Shown in pieces: positions 26,384 to 34,373 of a stretch of 44,665 bases of DNA; the stretch's first letter is position 1, and every line of letters starts with the position of its first letter. Position numbers and translations under genes: made by a program. This DNA comes from Porticoccaceae bacterium. Lineage in GTDB: Bacteria > Pseudomonadota > Gammaproteobacteria > Pseudomonadales > Porticoccaceae. The notes under the pieces are model-generated. The model searched no databases, was not told where the DNA came from, and worked only from the letters and a program-made list of their open reading frames with translations. The stretch spans positions 1 through 44,665 of the forward strand of contig CACEBC010000017.1 of assembly GCA_902557735.1 (NCBI GenBank), read 5' to 3'.

Positions 26384-26437
26384 TCAAATAGTTAGAGACT
26401 CCAAATTCGCTTTGATTTGCACCATGATCATTTATTA

Positions 26438-26788
26438 TTATTTCTCGAAACCAGTTCCAAGAGTCTCATAATCGCCTGTCAAGCGGTGCAATTGGTCTTT
26501 GTCATCAAAGTAAAGCACCAAAGTCTTTCTGCTCTTTTGTGAATTCGCGTTAGTCAGGCTGAAGAAATAGGTCCATTGGTTTTGATTAAAACTGTCGATA
26601 ATCAGAGGGGTTCCGAGAACGAATTGAGCTTGAGACTTTGTCATTCCTGGAAGAAGTTTGTTTATCATTTCTTGATCGATAATGTTGCCTTGCTGAATGG
26701 GAATTTTATGTACACTCGGAAATGAGATAAATCCGCAACCTGACATGAGAAAAAATGTAAAAAGTAGCGTCAACGTCGTATTTTTCAT
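26438..26788 (-). CDS. bamE: Outer-membrane assembly lipoprotein BamE
   Basis: A 116-residue small lipoprotein of the BAM complex that folds outer-membrane proteins. The signal peptide ends with lipobox LMSGC (Cys18). The SmpA/OmlA domain follows: IDQEMINKLLPGMTKSQAQFVLGTPLIIDSF, then NQWTYFFSL and LVLYFDDKDQLHRLTGD. ATG 26788 begins a proper signal peptide; the open frame continues 25 codons upstream but that part would spoil the signal sequence. It is divergent from fur, an arrangement conserved in Pseudomonas and relatives. Confidence 0.95.
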   Translation of the reverse strand: MKNTTLTLLFTFFLMSGCGFISFPSVHKIPIQQGNIIDQEMINKLLPGMTKSQAQFVLGTPLIIDSFNQNQWTYFFSLTNANSQKSRKTLVLYFDDKDQLHRLTGDYETLGTGFEK

Positions 26789-26861
26789 ATCTAAGGGGGT
26801 TCCAGTAAAGAGGGTTACCAGTGATAATACCCTCTGTAAAACATATATAGAAGAGTCAATC

Positions 26862-27275
26862 ATGGCTTTACAGGATCAAGAATTAAAAAGAGCGGGACTC
26901 AAGGTTACTCTGCCGAGGATCAAGATTCTCCAAATACTTGAAAGTTCTGAGCTTCACCTCTCCGCTGAAGATATCTACCAACAGTTGCGAGATGCCGGAG
27001 AAGAGGTGGGCATCGCGACAGTGTATCGTGTTTTGGCCCAGTTCGAGGGGGCCAGCTTGGTGATAAGGCACAATTTTGACAATGGCCCGGCAGTCTATGA
27101 AATAGATCGTGGAGATCATCATGATCATATGGTGTGTGCAGTAACTGGTAAGGTGATTGAATTTCACGATGTTGAAATTGAGAAGCTTCAAAGGAAGATC
27201 GCCGAGAAATACGGTTACCAGCTTGTTGATCACAACCTCGTACTTTATGTAAAACCTATGCCCGCCGAGAACTAG
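26862..27275 (+). CDS. fur: Ferric uptake regulator Fur
   Basis: A 137-residue Fe2+-dependent repressor. The winged helix contains VTLPRIKILQILE, HLSAEDIYQQL and GIATVYRVLAQFE, and the metal region contains DRGDHHDHMVC. Only one Cys of the usual CxxC zinc site remains (CAVT), and the Cys-rich C tail of E. coli Fur is missing. Pseudomonas Fur has the same loss, so a structural zinc is probably not held there. ATG 26862 has AGAAGAG about seven bases upstream. A single GATAAT hexamer at 26823-26828 in the divergent promoter region might be part of a weak Fur site, but no complete box is visible. Confidence 0.97.
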   Translation: MALQDQELKRAGLKVTLPRIKILQILESSELHLSAEDIYQQLRDAGEEVGIATVYRVLAQFEGASLVIRHNFDNGPAVYEIDRGDHHDHMVCAVTGKVIEFHDVEIEKLQRKIAEKYGYQLVDHNLVLYVKPMPAEN

Positions 27276-27284
27276 TCAGATTTA

Positions 27285-27302
27285 GAAATTCCTCTGAATT
27301 TC
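27285..27302 (+). terminator. Hairpin after fur, possible terminator
   Basis: GAAATTC (27285-27291) and GAATTTC (27296-27302) pair perfectly around CTCT, ten bases after the fur stop codon. The position fits a terminator between the convergent fur and panB genes, but the stem is AT-rich and lacks a U-tract. Confidence 0.35.
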
Positions 27303-27422
27303 AGCACTATTTCTATGGTCTTGTGAAACTATGAAACGAACGGCAAGGTATCTCGGCCAAATTCTGCCAGACTCGTCGCGTGATAGTTGCAATTTGCAAA
27401 AACCTCAATTCACCCTATAAAT

Positions 27423-28208
27423 TTAGCTTCCATCGGTCTGTTCCGCTTTTGGGAAGGAGCCGTCTCTAATGGCTGCCCCGAACCTAATTAGCGCGTCTGA
27501 GATGGAGCTGCTCTCCCTAAGAAAGTTTTTCGAAAAACTAGGTATTTGAGGTGAGAGGCCAAGAAGGTCGTACATCACAAGTATTTGACCATCTGTGCCT
27601 GCTCCTGCGCCGATTCCTATCACGGGAATTGATAGGCGCTCAGAAATTGTTTTACCCAATTCAGACGGAACGCATTCCACTACAAGCAACTCCGCACCCG
27701 CTTGTTCAAGATTAATAGCATTGGACAATATGGTGTTGGCTGAAGTTTCGTCAGATCCTTGTATTTTAAAGCCGCCTATCTTGTGGATCGATTGGGGAGT
27801 CAAGCCCAAATGAGCACATACTGGAATACCGCATTTGGAAAGTTGGTTGACCGTTTCGCTTAACCATTCGCCGCCCTCCAATTTTACCATTTGAGCACCG
27901 GCTTGCATTAGTATAGTGGCATTTTTCAGAGCACTGGCGGTGCTACTGTAGGTCATAAATGGCATATCCGAGATCAGCAAACCATTACGAGTGCCGCGAG
28001 AAACGGCCCGAGTATGATATTCCATATCATCGATAGAAACTGGAATAGTGGTGTCATACCCGAGCACCACATTTCCAAGGGAATCGCCGACTAGAATTAT
28101 GTCAAACCCAGCCTCATCAGCCACTCTGGCGAAGCTGTAGTCATAGGCAGTGATCGAAGTAATTTTTTCGCCGCGTAGCTTTTTTTCTCTCAAGTCATTC
28201 ATATACAT
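27423..28208 (-). CDS. panB: 3-methyl-2-oxobutanoate hydroxymethyltransferase
   Basis: A 261-residue TIM-barrel enzyme making ketopantoate from ketoisovalerate and methylene-tetrahydrofolate, the first step to pantothenate and CoA. Visible are ITAYDYSFARVADEAGFD, VGDSLGNVVLGYDTTIPV (metal and substrate binding), MVKLEGG with the metal-ligand Glu, and VIGIGAGAGTDGQILVMYDLLGL. ATG 28208 and ATG 28202 are both possible; neither has a strong ribosome binding site. It lies 94 bases behind the deoxynucleoside kinase gene. No panC follows, although panB-panC is a frequent pair; fur converges instead. Confidence 0.97.
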   Translation of the reverse strand: MYMNDLREKKLRGEKITSITAYDYSFARVADEAGFDIILVGDSLGNVVLGYDTTIPVSIDDMEYHTRAVSRGTRNGLLISDMPFMTYSSTASALKNATILMQAGAQMVKLEGGEWLSETVNQLSKCGIPVCAHLGLTPQSIHKIGGFKIQGSDETSANTILSNAINLEQAGAELLVVECVPSELGKTISERLSIPVIGIGAGAGTDGQILVMYDLLGLSPQIPSFSKNFLRESSSISDALIRFGAAIRDGSFPKAEQTDGS

Positions 28209-28302
28209 TAGGGTATTCTTTTATAGGCCGAATTTGGGGTACGTTACTCACTTTAATTTGAAATGACAATCACCAAGTTACATTGGCGGCTATTATGTTT
28301 CG

Positions 28303-28980
28303 TTAAGCTAAGCAAGGATTATAGTAGTGACGTCCTGAGTGGGGCTGAGTTATATATGTTAAAAGATTTTGATAATCCGCGTCGTTTTGAGCAAGATTTA
28401 TTCGGGCGGTGTTCACAATTAAAAGAGGTGTGTCGTTGTAATAGTGAAAAAATTGAGCATACGCCTCGTTAAGTTGATTTAGGTAGGATGAACTTATAAA
28501 TCGCTCTATTTGGTTGCCTCGCTTTTTTATCCTTGTGTAAAGTGTTTCCGTTGGCGCTTGCAGATATATTACTAAATCAGGTTTTGGGAGATCTATAATG
28601 ACGCTTTTGTAAACTCTTTCGTAAAGACGATATTCGTCATCATCAAGATTAACTCTTGCGAAGAGTGGATCCTTATCAATCATGAAATCACTAATATGCA
28701 CCTTTTGAAATATGTCACCCTGTCGCAGTTCTTCAAGCTGTTGTATGCGCTGAAACAAAAAATATAATTGTGTGGGTAAAGCATTCTTCCCCCTGTCTTG
28801 ATAGAAGCGCTTCAGAAAAGGATTCTCATCAGGCTCCTCCAAGACAGTCTCAGCATTGAAAGAATCAGCAAGACGCCGAGTCAGGGTGGTTTTGCCGATA
28901 CCCAGGGGTCCTTCGATCGCGATATGTCGGGGCAGTTCTATTTCTCTGATGTTGTCAGCACTATAAGTTTGTGCAGGCAT
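28303..28980 (-). CDS. Deoxynucleoside kinase family protein (deoxyadenosine/deoxyguanosine kinase-like)
   Basis: A 225-residue kinase of the dNK family, salvaging deoxynucleosides. The P-loop GPLGIGKTT is at residues 24-32. The substrate-lid region LPTQLYFLFQRIQQLEEL resembles deoxynucleoside kinases, and DLVIYLQAPTETLYTRIKKRG is the typical pre-lid strand and Arg-rich lid. In several marine gammaproteobacteria a gene like this sits between folK and panB, as here. Gene order alone cannot give the exact nucleoside. GGGGA lies 4 bases before the ATG. Confidence 0.85.
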   Translation of the reverse strand: MPAQTYSADNIREIELPRHIAIEGPLGIGKTTLTRRLADSFNAETVLEEPDENPFLKRFYQDRGKNALPTQLYFLFQRIQQLEELRQGDIFQKVHISDFMIDKDPLFARVNLDDDEYRLYERVYKSVIIDLPKPDLVIYLQAPTETLYTRIKKRGNQIERFISSSYLNQLNEAYAQFFHYYNDTPLLIVNTARINLAQNDADYQNLLTYITQPHSGRHYYNPCLA

Positions 28981-29015
28981 TGTGTCCCCCGCCTCTGAAT
29001 GTCAGTCGTTGTCGA

Positions 29016-29498
29016 TCATTGAAGTTTTTTGACGCATTTGTTATCCGCGCATTTTTTCAGTAGTTTTTTTATATTTTGACCGCCCGGAAGATAGGAGCTG
29101 GGGAGCAAGTCTTGTAATGGTATCAATACGAATCCGCGCTCAAACATTCTCGGATGGGGAATAGTTAATCTTGCCGTCTCTAATGCTAAATCTTCGTAAA
29201 GTAGTATATCCAAATCAAGAGTTCTTGGTCCCCATTTTGTTAATCGTTTTCGACCTTGTTCATATTCTAACGCCTGCAATTCATCTAGCAATGCCTCAGG
29301 CTCTAAAAGAGTGCTAAATTCTGCCACTGCATTGCAATAGTGGGGCTGATTTATTGAGCCGACGGGTGGGCTTAAATACAATGGGGATGGCCTCAAACCC
29401 TCCAAAAGAGGATTTTTTCGTAATTTTTTTAAAGCCAATTTAACTTGATATATGGGATTGAAAAGATTACTCCCTATACCTATAAAAACCTTTGCCAT
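29016..29498 (-). CDS. folK: 2-amino-4-hydroxy-6-hydroxymethyldihydropteridine pyrophosphokinase
   Basis: A 160-residue HPPK transferring pyrophosphate from ATP to the pterin in folate synthesis. The family signature is KRLTKWGPRTLDLDILLYED near residues 84-103, containing the two Mg-binding Asp residues. FIGIGSN opens the protein, and IPHPRMFERGFVLIPL lies downstream. Length equals that of E. coli HPPK. It follows pcnB by 26 bases in the conserved pcnB-folK arrangement, and the folate product feeds the PanB reaction encoded two genes downstream. Confidence 0.97.
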   Translation of the reverse strand: MAKVFIGIGSNLFNPIYQVKLALKKLRKNPLLEGLRPSPLYLSPPVGSINQPHYCNAVAEFSTLLEPEALLDELQALEYEQGRKRLTKWGPRTLDLDILLYEDLALETARLTIPHPRMFERGFVLIPLQDLLPSSYLPGGQNIKKLLKKCADNKCVKKLQ

Positions 29499-29524
29499 TT
29501 ATAAACCTATTTCCCTCAGCCGCA

Positions 29525-30829
29525 TCAGCACTTGCGTCGGTGCTGCTGTTTGCGAGTCGAAATCATTTTCCTTTGAATTTTTTCATCAGATGTTTGATAT
29601 TTAGTCCACCAGTCACCCAAGCCATTAAGATTTTCACCAGCTTGCTCCCTTAACAGAACAAAATCATAGGCCGCTCTGAAACGAGGATTATGAATTAGCC
29701 TGTGGGCTCTTGCCCCTATATTTTTTTCCAATGATATCTGTAAACTCCAGATTTGACGCATTGACAATGTGAAACGTTTGGGAATGGCGGTTATTCTAAT
29801 CTGACAAGCAATTGCGCGTTCGGCAGCATCCTCTAGAGCTTGACGGACGCTTTTCCCTTGGCTATGAAGTACTTTGGCATTGGACTGAACTTCAGGCCAT
29901 AAAAATGCGGCAAAAATAAAGGCGGGAGTAACTCGTTGCTTATTTTCGACTCGGGAATCAGTATTGGTCAGCGCTTTTTGGATTATTTTTAGATGGAGAT
30001 CATTTGAATCAATGTTATCAAATAATGTAGGGAATATATGTCTTAATAAGTCAAACTCATTCAAAAGCTCAAATGTTTTCAAACCATGCCCACTCATAAA
30101 TAGTTTTAGACTCTCATCAAATAGCCTAGGGGCTGATATTTGCTTTAGATCTTTTCCATGCTGCTTTATTGGTGCGCGAGTGCTGGAATCTATGAGGAAG
30201 TTTAACTTGGCTGCGAAACGGACTACACGGAGGAGTCTCAGTGGATCCTCGCGATAACGTGTGGCCGGATCCCCAATGATTCGTATAATTCCTTCTCGAA
30301 GGTCACTAAAGCCATTAGTAAAATCAGTTATTGTGTTGTCGTGAGGGTCGTAATAAAACGCATTAACGCTAAGATCACGCCGTATCGAGTCGTCAGTTAA
30401 GGAACCAAACACATTATCCCGAGTTAACATCCCATTCTTGGTTCGAATTCTTTGCTCATTAAATAAATCTTTATTATTTGACCTGAAAGTGGTCACTTCA
30501 ATGATTTGCTTATTGAGTTTTACATGAACAATTTGAAACCTTCTGCCAATAATCCGAGCTCTGTCAAATAAAGATTTTATTTGAATAGGGTTTGCATTAG
30601 TTGCCACATCAAAATCCTTTGGAACTCGGTTTAGCAAAAGATCTCTTATGCTTCCGCCCACAATAAAAGCTTGAAAACCCTCACTCGTAAGTTTCTCCAC
30701 CACCTCTAAAGCTTGAGAGTTCATCATGTCTTTTGTTAATTTGTGATCAGGAGATCTGATGATTCGGCAAGGTTGGGTATTTGGTTGGGGGCCTCTGATC
30801 AGAGAATTGTTGGCAATGCTTGGTCGCAT
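29525..30829 (-). CDS. pcnB: Poly(A) polymerase I
   Basis: A 434-residue nucleotidyltransferase that adds A tails to RNA 3' ends and promotes decay. The NTase head is GFQAFIVGGSIRDLLLNRVP then DFDVATNA with two catalytic Asp residues. RRDLSVNAFYYDP and the RYREDPLRLLRVVRFAAKL neck motif follow, and the C-terminal tail is basic (KQQHRRKC). The homologous region begins about residue 20 (RIIRSPDHKL), so a start near the ATG at 30829 is needed. However, a TATAAT on the minus strand ends one base before this ATG and no Shine-Dalgarno is visible. Confidence 0.95.
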   Translation of the reverse strand: MRPSIANNSLIRGPQPNTQPCRIIRSPDHKLTKDMMNSQALEVVEKLTSEGFQAFIVGGSIRDLLLNRVPKDFDVATNANPIQIKSLFDRARIIGRRFQIVHVKLNKQIIEVTTFRSNNKDLFNEQRIRTKNGMLTRDNVFGSLTDDSIRRDLSVNAFYYDPHDNTITDFTNGFSDLREGIIRIIGDPATRYREDPLRLLRVVRFAAKLNFLIDSSTRAPIKQHGKDLKQISAPRLFDESLKLFMSGHGLKTFELLNEFDLLRHIFPTLFDNIDSNDLHLKIIQKALTNTDSRVENKQRVTPAFIFAAFLWPEVQSNAKVLHSQGKSVRQALEDAAERAIACQIRITAIPKRFTLSMRQIWSLQISLEKNIGARAHRLIHNPRFRAAYDFVLLREQAGENLNGLGDWWTKYQTSDEKIQRKMISTRKQQHRRKC

Positions 30830-30903
30830 AATTATATAAACAAAGGGTTGTTACAGGAGCTGTTTGCCCACGTGTTTTATATGTCGCTGCGCGGAACAAA
30901 TAC

Positions 30904-30924
30904 GAGGGGACATTACGTCCCCTC
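30904..30924 (-). terminator. GC-rich hairpin upstream of pcnB
   Basis: GAGGGGAC (30904-30911) and GTCCCCTC (30917-30924) make a perfect 8-bp stem with a 5-base loop, the strongest stem in this gap. It may end the gluQ transcript or a small RNA. On the minus strand it is followed by GTATTTGTTC rather than a clean U-tract, so termination efficiency is uncertain. Confidence 0.45.
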
Positions 30925-31119
30925 CCTAAATGTTCTAAGCTTAAGAAGCCTTTGAACGCCTTTTGTAATCCAACTAATTGTTATTGTTTATTGTTATTTG
31001 TAGCCCAAATATCGATCGGGCTTTAAAGATTTTAACTAACTGAAGCAGTTTTTCAAGTGCTCAAGCTTTGTTTTTTGATTTTTGTCCGGATACGGTGCGC
31101 ACATCGCGCACAGGTATGA
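30904..31119 (-). ncRNA. Candidate small RNA or long leader with AAnAAnAA motifs between gluQ and pcnB
   Basis: The 366-base gap between gluQ and pcnB has no gene but clear structure on the minus strand. In order it has a weak promoter (TTAGCT 31154-31149, 17 bases, CATAAT 31131-31126) and a GTGCGC/GCGCAC hairpin (31111-31095). An A-rich block follows (31084-31066), then an AGCCC/GGGCT hairpin (31022-31002). A second block, 31000-30977, contains repeated AACAATAA (AAnAAnAA) units. It ends with a GC-rich GAGGGGAC/GTCCCCTC hairpin (30924-30904). In Pseudomonas the Hfq/Crc-titrating RNA CrcZ lies immediately upstream of pcnB and carries several AAnAAnAA motifs. Here cbrAB is absent and no sigma54 site is seen. 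The region could equally be the pcnB leader. Confidence 0.3.
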
Positions 31120-31195
31120 CTAATGATTATGTCTACGTTTTATCGATCAGCTAAAGCGAGATAGCCAAAGTGAAATATTTTGCAATTTTCGGTGG

Positions 31196-32086
31196 TTAAC
31201 TTCCCATTTGTTTAACTTTTTCGCGAATATGTTGCAATCGCCAGTTGCTTTTTGCCCAAGATAAAATGTCAGTAACAGGTGCCCCATAAATTGACTGTGG
31301 TGGCTTTTGGTTGAGCCAAGCCAGTGCTGCCCACAAATTGGATGAGGCACGGTTAACCTGTGCTGGTTTAGATTGATTTTGTTTGCTGAGTTTTTGTCCG
31401 TGTTTGTTTTTGACCAATGGTATGTGAGCGTAGTCGAGATTTTTATAGCCTAGGCAATTCTGAAGATACACTTGACGGGGAGCAGATTCCAGCAGGTCAC
31501 CTCCGCGAACAATGTGCGTTACACCTTGAAATTGGTCGTCAACCACTGAGGCGAATTGGTAGGAAAACAAACCATCACGTCTTTTAAGCACGAAGTCGCC
31601 CGTGTCGCTAGCCAAGTGTTGACAATATTCTCCAAATATTCGATCAAATATTTTCACTCGGTCATATAGATAGGTTTGTGGCACTTTCAGGCGGATAGCG
31701 CTATCTGAGAACGATATTTGACGCTCGCGACAACGGCCATCATATACTCCGCCAGATTGCCGCAACCTTGCGCGACTGCATTCACAAGCAAAGATGAGTT
31801 TTCGCGTTGACAAACCGTCCAGTGCCAGCTGATATTGGGTTTGTCGCTCACTTTGGTAAATTACATTTTTATCCCAATGTAAACCATGGCGTTCGAGTTG
31901 ATTGAGGATAGTTTTAATATGTTTAGGATCTTCCCTTGGCGGATCAATGTCTTCGATACGAACCAACCAGGTACCATTATGAACTCTGGCATCCAAAAAG
32001 CTGGTTAGGGCACATACCAATGACCCAAAATGCAATGGTCCAGATGGGGAAGGCGCAAAACGGCCCACATACGACGAGCTAAGCAT
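31196..32086 (-). CDS. gluQ: Glutamyl-Q tRNA(Asp) synthetase
   Basis: A 296-residue truncated glutamyl-tRNA synthetase paralogue that attaches Glu to queuosine in the anticodon of tRNA-Asp. The HIGH-like motif is GPLHFGSL near residues 16-23 after GRFAPSPS. The KMSKS-like motif is KLSKQ near 234-238 in KHGQKLSKQNQ. The zinc-site region is FACECSRARL plus GVYDGRCRERQ near 99-123. It lacks the anticodon-binding domain of GltX, as expected for the family. dksA lies 43 bases upstream in the widely conserved dksA-gluQ pair. Confidence 0.96.
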   Translation of the reverse strand: MLSSSYVGRFAPSPSGPLHFGSLVCALTSFLDARVHNGTWLVRIEDIDPPREDPKHIKTILNQLERHGLHWDKNVIYQSERQTQYQLALDGLSTRKLIFACECSRARLRQSGGVYDGRCRERQISFSDSAIRLKVPQTYLYDRVKIFDRIFGEYCQHLASDTGDFVLKRRDGLFSYQFASVVDDQFQGVTHIVRGGDLLESAPRQVYLQNCLGYKNLDYAHIPLVKNKHGQKLSKQNQSKPAQVNRASSNLWAALAWLNQKPPQSIYGAPVTDILSWAKSNWRLQHIREKVKQMGS

Positions 32087-32129
32087 CTATGTTTTGTGAC
32101 TTGCCGCAAAAGCCCAAGCGGCAGCAGGC

Positions 32130-32609
32130 TCAACCTCCGGTAATTTGTTTTTCCTTGATTTCATCAAGAGTCTTGCAATCGACGCATAAATCGGCGGTAG
32201 GTCGAGCCTCCAGTCTTCGCACGCCTATATCGATTCCGCATTGATCACAGAATCCATAGTCATTTTCTTGAACTCGGATTAAGGTTTTATCAATTTTCCT
32301 TATTAGTTTGCGCTCGCGGTCACGAGCTCGAAGCTCTAAACCAAATTCTTCCTCTTGGGTTGCTCTATCCGCTGGGTCAGGAAAGTTAGCGGCTTCGTCT
32401 TGCATATGAATCACGGTTCTATCAACTTCTTCCATTAGCTCTTGTCGCCAAGCTTGAAGAATGGATTGAAAATGGGTGCGCTGTCGCTCATTCATGTACT
32501 CCTCACCCTTTTTTTCTTTGTATGGTGATAGACCATGAAGACTGTTTCGCACAGAATTGCCTGCTTTTGGGGTTCCCCTCTGAGAAGATTTTCCTGAATT
32601 AGTAACCAA
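32130..32609 (-). CDS. dksA: RNA polymerase-binding transcription factor DksA
   Basis: A 159-residue secondary-channel factor that amplifies the ppGpp response at rRNA, tRNA and amino-acid promoters. The coiled-coil tip motif [15 protein letters not shown] keeps both catalytic-type Asp residues. The zinc finger CDQCGID and CVDC has four Cys. [19 protein letters not shown] corresponds to the E. coli N-terminal region. The start is TTG 32609, because AGAGGA at 32617-32622 is seven bases upstream; an earlier TTG at 32627 has no ribosome binding site. It is divergent from sfsA, an arrangement known from Pseudomonas. Confidence 0.97.
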   Translation of the reverse strand: MVTNSGKSSQRGTPKAGNSVRNSLHGLSPYKEKKGEEYMNERQRTHFQSILQAWRQELMEEVDRTVIHMQDEAANFPDPADRATQEEEFGLELRARDRERKLIRKIDKTLIRVQENDYGFCDQCGIDIGVRRLEARPTADLCVDCKTLDEIKEKQITGG

Positions 32610-32774
32610 GCTTTTATCCTCTAACAAGACAATTATCTGAAATACAGCACCGCGTTATAGAGAGATTGGAGGCATATTTCAAGAAAAATTTAATCGGCAT
32701 GAAAAAATCTGTCTTTTTTAGCAGATGACGACTTGTTTCGTTATACTTATTTCGTAACGCTCTGCGCACATCTC

Positions 32775-32786
32775 TCGCTAAAGCGA
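32775..32786. repeat. Palindrome in the dksA-sfsA divergent region
   Basis: TCGCT (32775-32779) and AGCGA (32782-32786) are inverted copies around AA, about 40 bases before sfsA and 166 bases before dksA. It could be an operator or a hairpin; a second inverted repeat CGTTA/TAACG lies nearby at about 32739-32759. Confidence 0.25.
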
Positions 32787-32824
32787 ACGTGGGCCTATTC
32801 GAAAAATAGTAAAAGTGAATAGTT

Positions 32825-33529
32825 TTGATATACACCAATTCTCTTCTTCCTGGCTTATTTAGGTCCCGCTACAAACGTTTTTTTGCTGAAGTGCAAACCG
32901 AATCTAATAAAATTATAACTCTACATTGCCCAAACACGGGGTCTATGAAAAATTGCATGGTGCAAGGCAGCCCATGCTGGTACTCATTAACTGATAATAA
33001 GAAGAGAAAATTACCTGGAACTTTGGAGCTTGTAACGACAGCCGCAGGAAATTTGGCTTGTATTAATTCTGTATTGGCAAATAGGATTGTTCTGGATGGA
33101 ATTAAATGCGGAGCCATTGACGCTCTGGCAAGGTATCCGAGCATCCGCACTGAAGTGCGGTATGGAGAGGAAAATAGTCGGATTGATTTATTACTCGAGG
33201 ATTCAGATAACTTGTGTTATGTGGAGGTCAAAAACGTTATTTTGGACATGGGAGGAGGCTTGGCTCTATTCCCAGATTCAATTACTGCCAGAGGAACAAA
33301 ACACCTCCGAGAATTAATGAGAGTCATTACTTTTGGACATAGGGCAGTGTTATTCTTTTGTGTGCAAATTGCCGGAATCAATCGTCTTGGGATTGCCTCT
33401 GATATTGACGTTGAATATGCTCGGACATTGCGTCAGGCTATCGACGAAGGGGTTGAGGTAATGGCTTGGAACTGCCAGTTGACGAGGTTTTCCAACACCC
33501 TGATTGGCCCAATTGATTTCGTGTTATAA
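32825..33529 (+). CDS. sfsA: SfsA family protein (sugar fermentation stimulation protein A)
   Basis: A 234-residue protein with the full SfsA pattern. RYKRFFAEV opens the N-terminal OB-like part and LHCPNTGSMKNC follows. The nuclease-like core has RYGEENSRIDLLLED and YVEVKNVILDMGG (D...E-x-K), then LFPDSITARGTKHLRELM. The E-x-K pattern resembles restriction-type nuclease folds, and the E. coli protein binds DNA, but the real function is unsettled. The start is probably TTG 32825, since no other start codon gives the conserved N terminus. It is divergent from dksA. Confidence 0.95.
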   Translation: MIYTNSLLPGLFRSRYKRFFAEVQTESNKIITLHCPNTGSMKNCMVQGSPCWYSLTDNKKRKLPGTLELVTTAAGNLACINSVLANRIVLDGIKCGAIDALARYPSIRTEVRYGEENSRIDLLLEDSDNLCYVEVKNVILDMGGGLALFPDSITARGTKHLRELMRVITFGHRAVLFFCVQIAGINRLGIASDIDVEYARTLRQAIDEGVEVMAWNCQLTRFSNTLIGPIDFVL

Positions 33530-33639
33530 GGCTAAAATTCTGATTTGATAGGTAATCATATTGAGCCGTTTTAATCATGGACGAATTAATATGCTGTAGA
33601 GTAAACTGCTCAAGAAGTAGTTTTTTGGTATTTAGCTGA

Positions 33640-34356
33640 TTGGAAATTAACGCTTATTCTGACGATATGGTAACTGACATTTGTACCGGGGATGCTCGGG
33701 GTCACCTCATGCCTTGGAAGAGAGTGAGCTCGAAAGTTAAAGACCATGAGATTTTTATACACAAGGGAATTTTTGAGCCTTTGAATGAATTGTGTGAGCA
33801 GGCTTATGATAAAGGCTTCAACCTGAGTGTATGCAGCGGTTATCGTTCATTTCAGCGTCAGGCGAACATTTGGAATGATAAGTTGTCTGGAAAAAAACCA
33901 GTACTTGACGCTCTTGGTAGACCTATTAACATCGAAAACTTGACTGAGTGGGAGAAGATAGAGGCTGTTTTGCGTTGGTCAGCCTTGCCGGGCGCTTCCA
34001 GACACCATTGGGGCACCGATATTGATGTGTATGATTCGGCAGCTATGCCCCAAGATTATGAACTGCAATTGGTGCATAGAGAAACCGTGGGGGATGGAAT
34101 TTTTGCTTCTATGCATGAGTGGCTGGATGCTCAGATGGATCGGCGACACGGGTTTTATCGCCCGTATGAGAGCGATAACGGAGGCATCCTTCCTGAGCGG
34201 TGGCATCTTAGCTACGCCCCAATCTCTAAGTTTTATTCAGATGCAACAACTTTGACTTCTTTGGAGCGACGTTTGTGCGAGAGTGGTATTTGCTTGCTAG
34301 ACACGGTTCTTCAGAACTTGGAACTCATATACAAACGGTTTATTTGTGTCGACTAA
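33640..34356 (+). CDS. M15 family (VanY/LdcB-like) carboxypeptidase
   Basis: A 238-residue zinc peptidase of the D-Ala-D-Ala/LD-carboxypeptidase family acting on peptidoglycan stem peptides. NLSVCSGYRSFQRQANIWNDK is the substrate-binding lead. The zinc motif SxHxxGxxxD is SRHHWGTDIDVYD, and WHLSYAP supplies the third ligand His. No signal peptide or membrane anchor is visible at the N terminus, unlike most VanY/LdcB proteins. Either it acts on cytoplasmic recycled muropeptides or the annotated start is wrong. Candidate starts are TTG 33640 and ATG 33667, neither with a strong ribosome binding site. The gene is 18 bases before cysE. Confidence 0.85.
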   Translation: MEINAYSDDMVTDICTGDARGHLMPWKRVSSKVKDHEIFIHKGIFEPLNELCEQAYDKGFNLSVCSGYRSFQRQANIWNDKLSGKKPVLDALGRPINIENLTEWEKIEAVLRWSALPGASRHHWGTDIDVYDSAAMPQDYELQLVHRETVGDGIFASMHEWLDAQMDRRHGFYRPYESDNGGILPERWHLSYAPISKFYSDATTLTSLERRLCESGICLLDTVLQNLELIYKRFICVD

Positions 34357-34373
34357 CTACTCGGACATAAGAC

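Noticed and set aside
30830-31195. Remnant of cbrA/cbrB between gluQ and pcnB
   Set aside because: No frame resembles a sensor kinase or response regulator; E. coli also lacks these genes here, so absence is probably ancestral.
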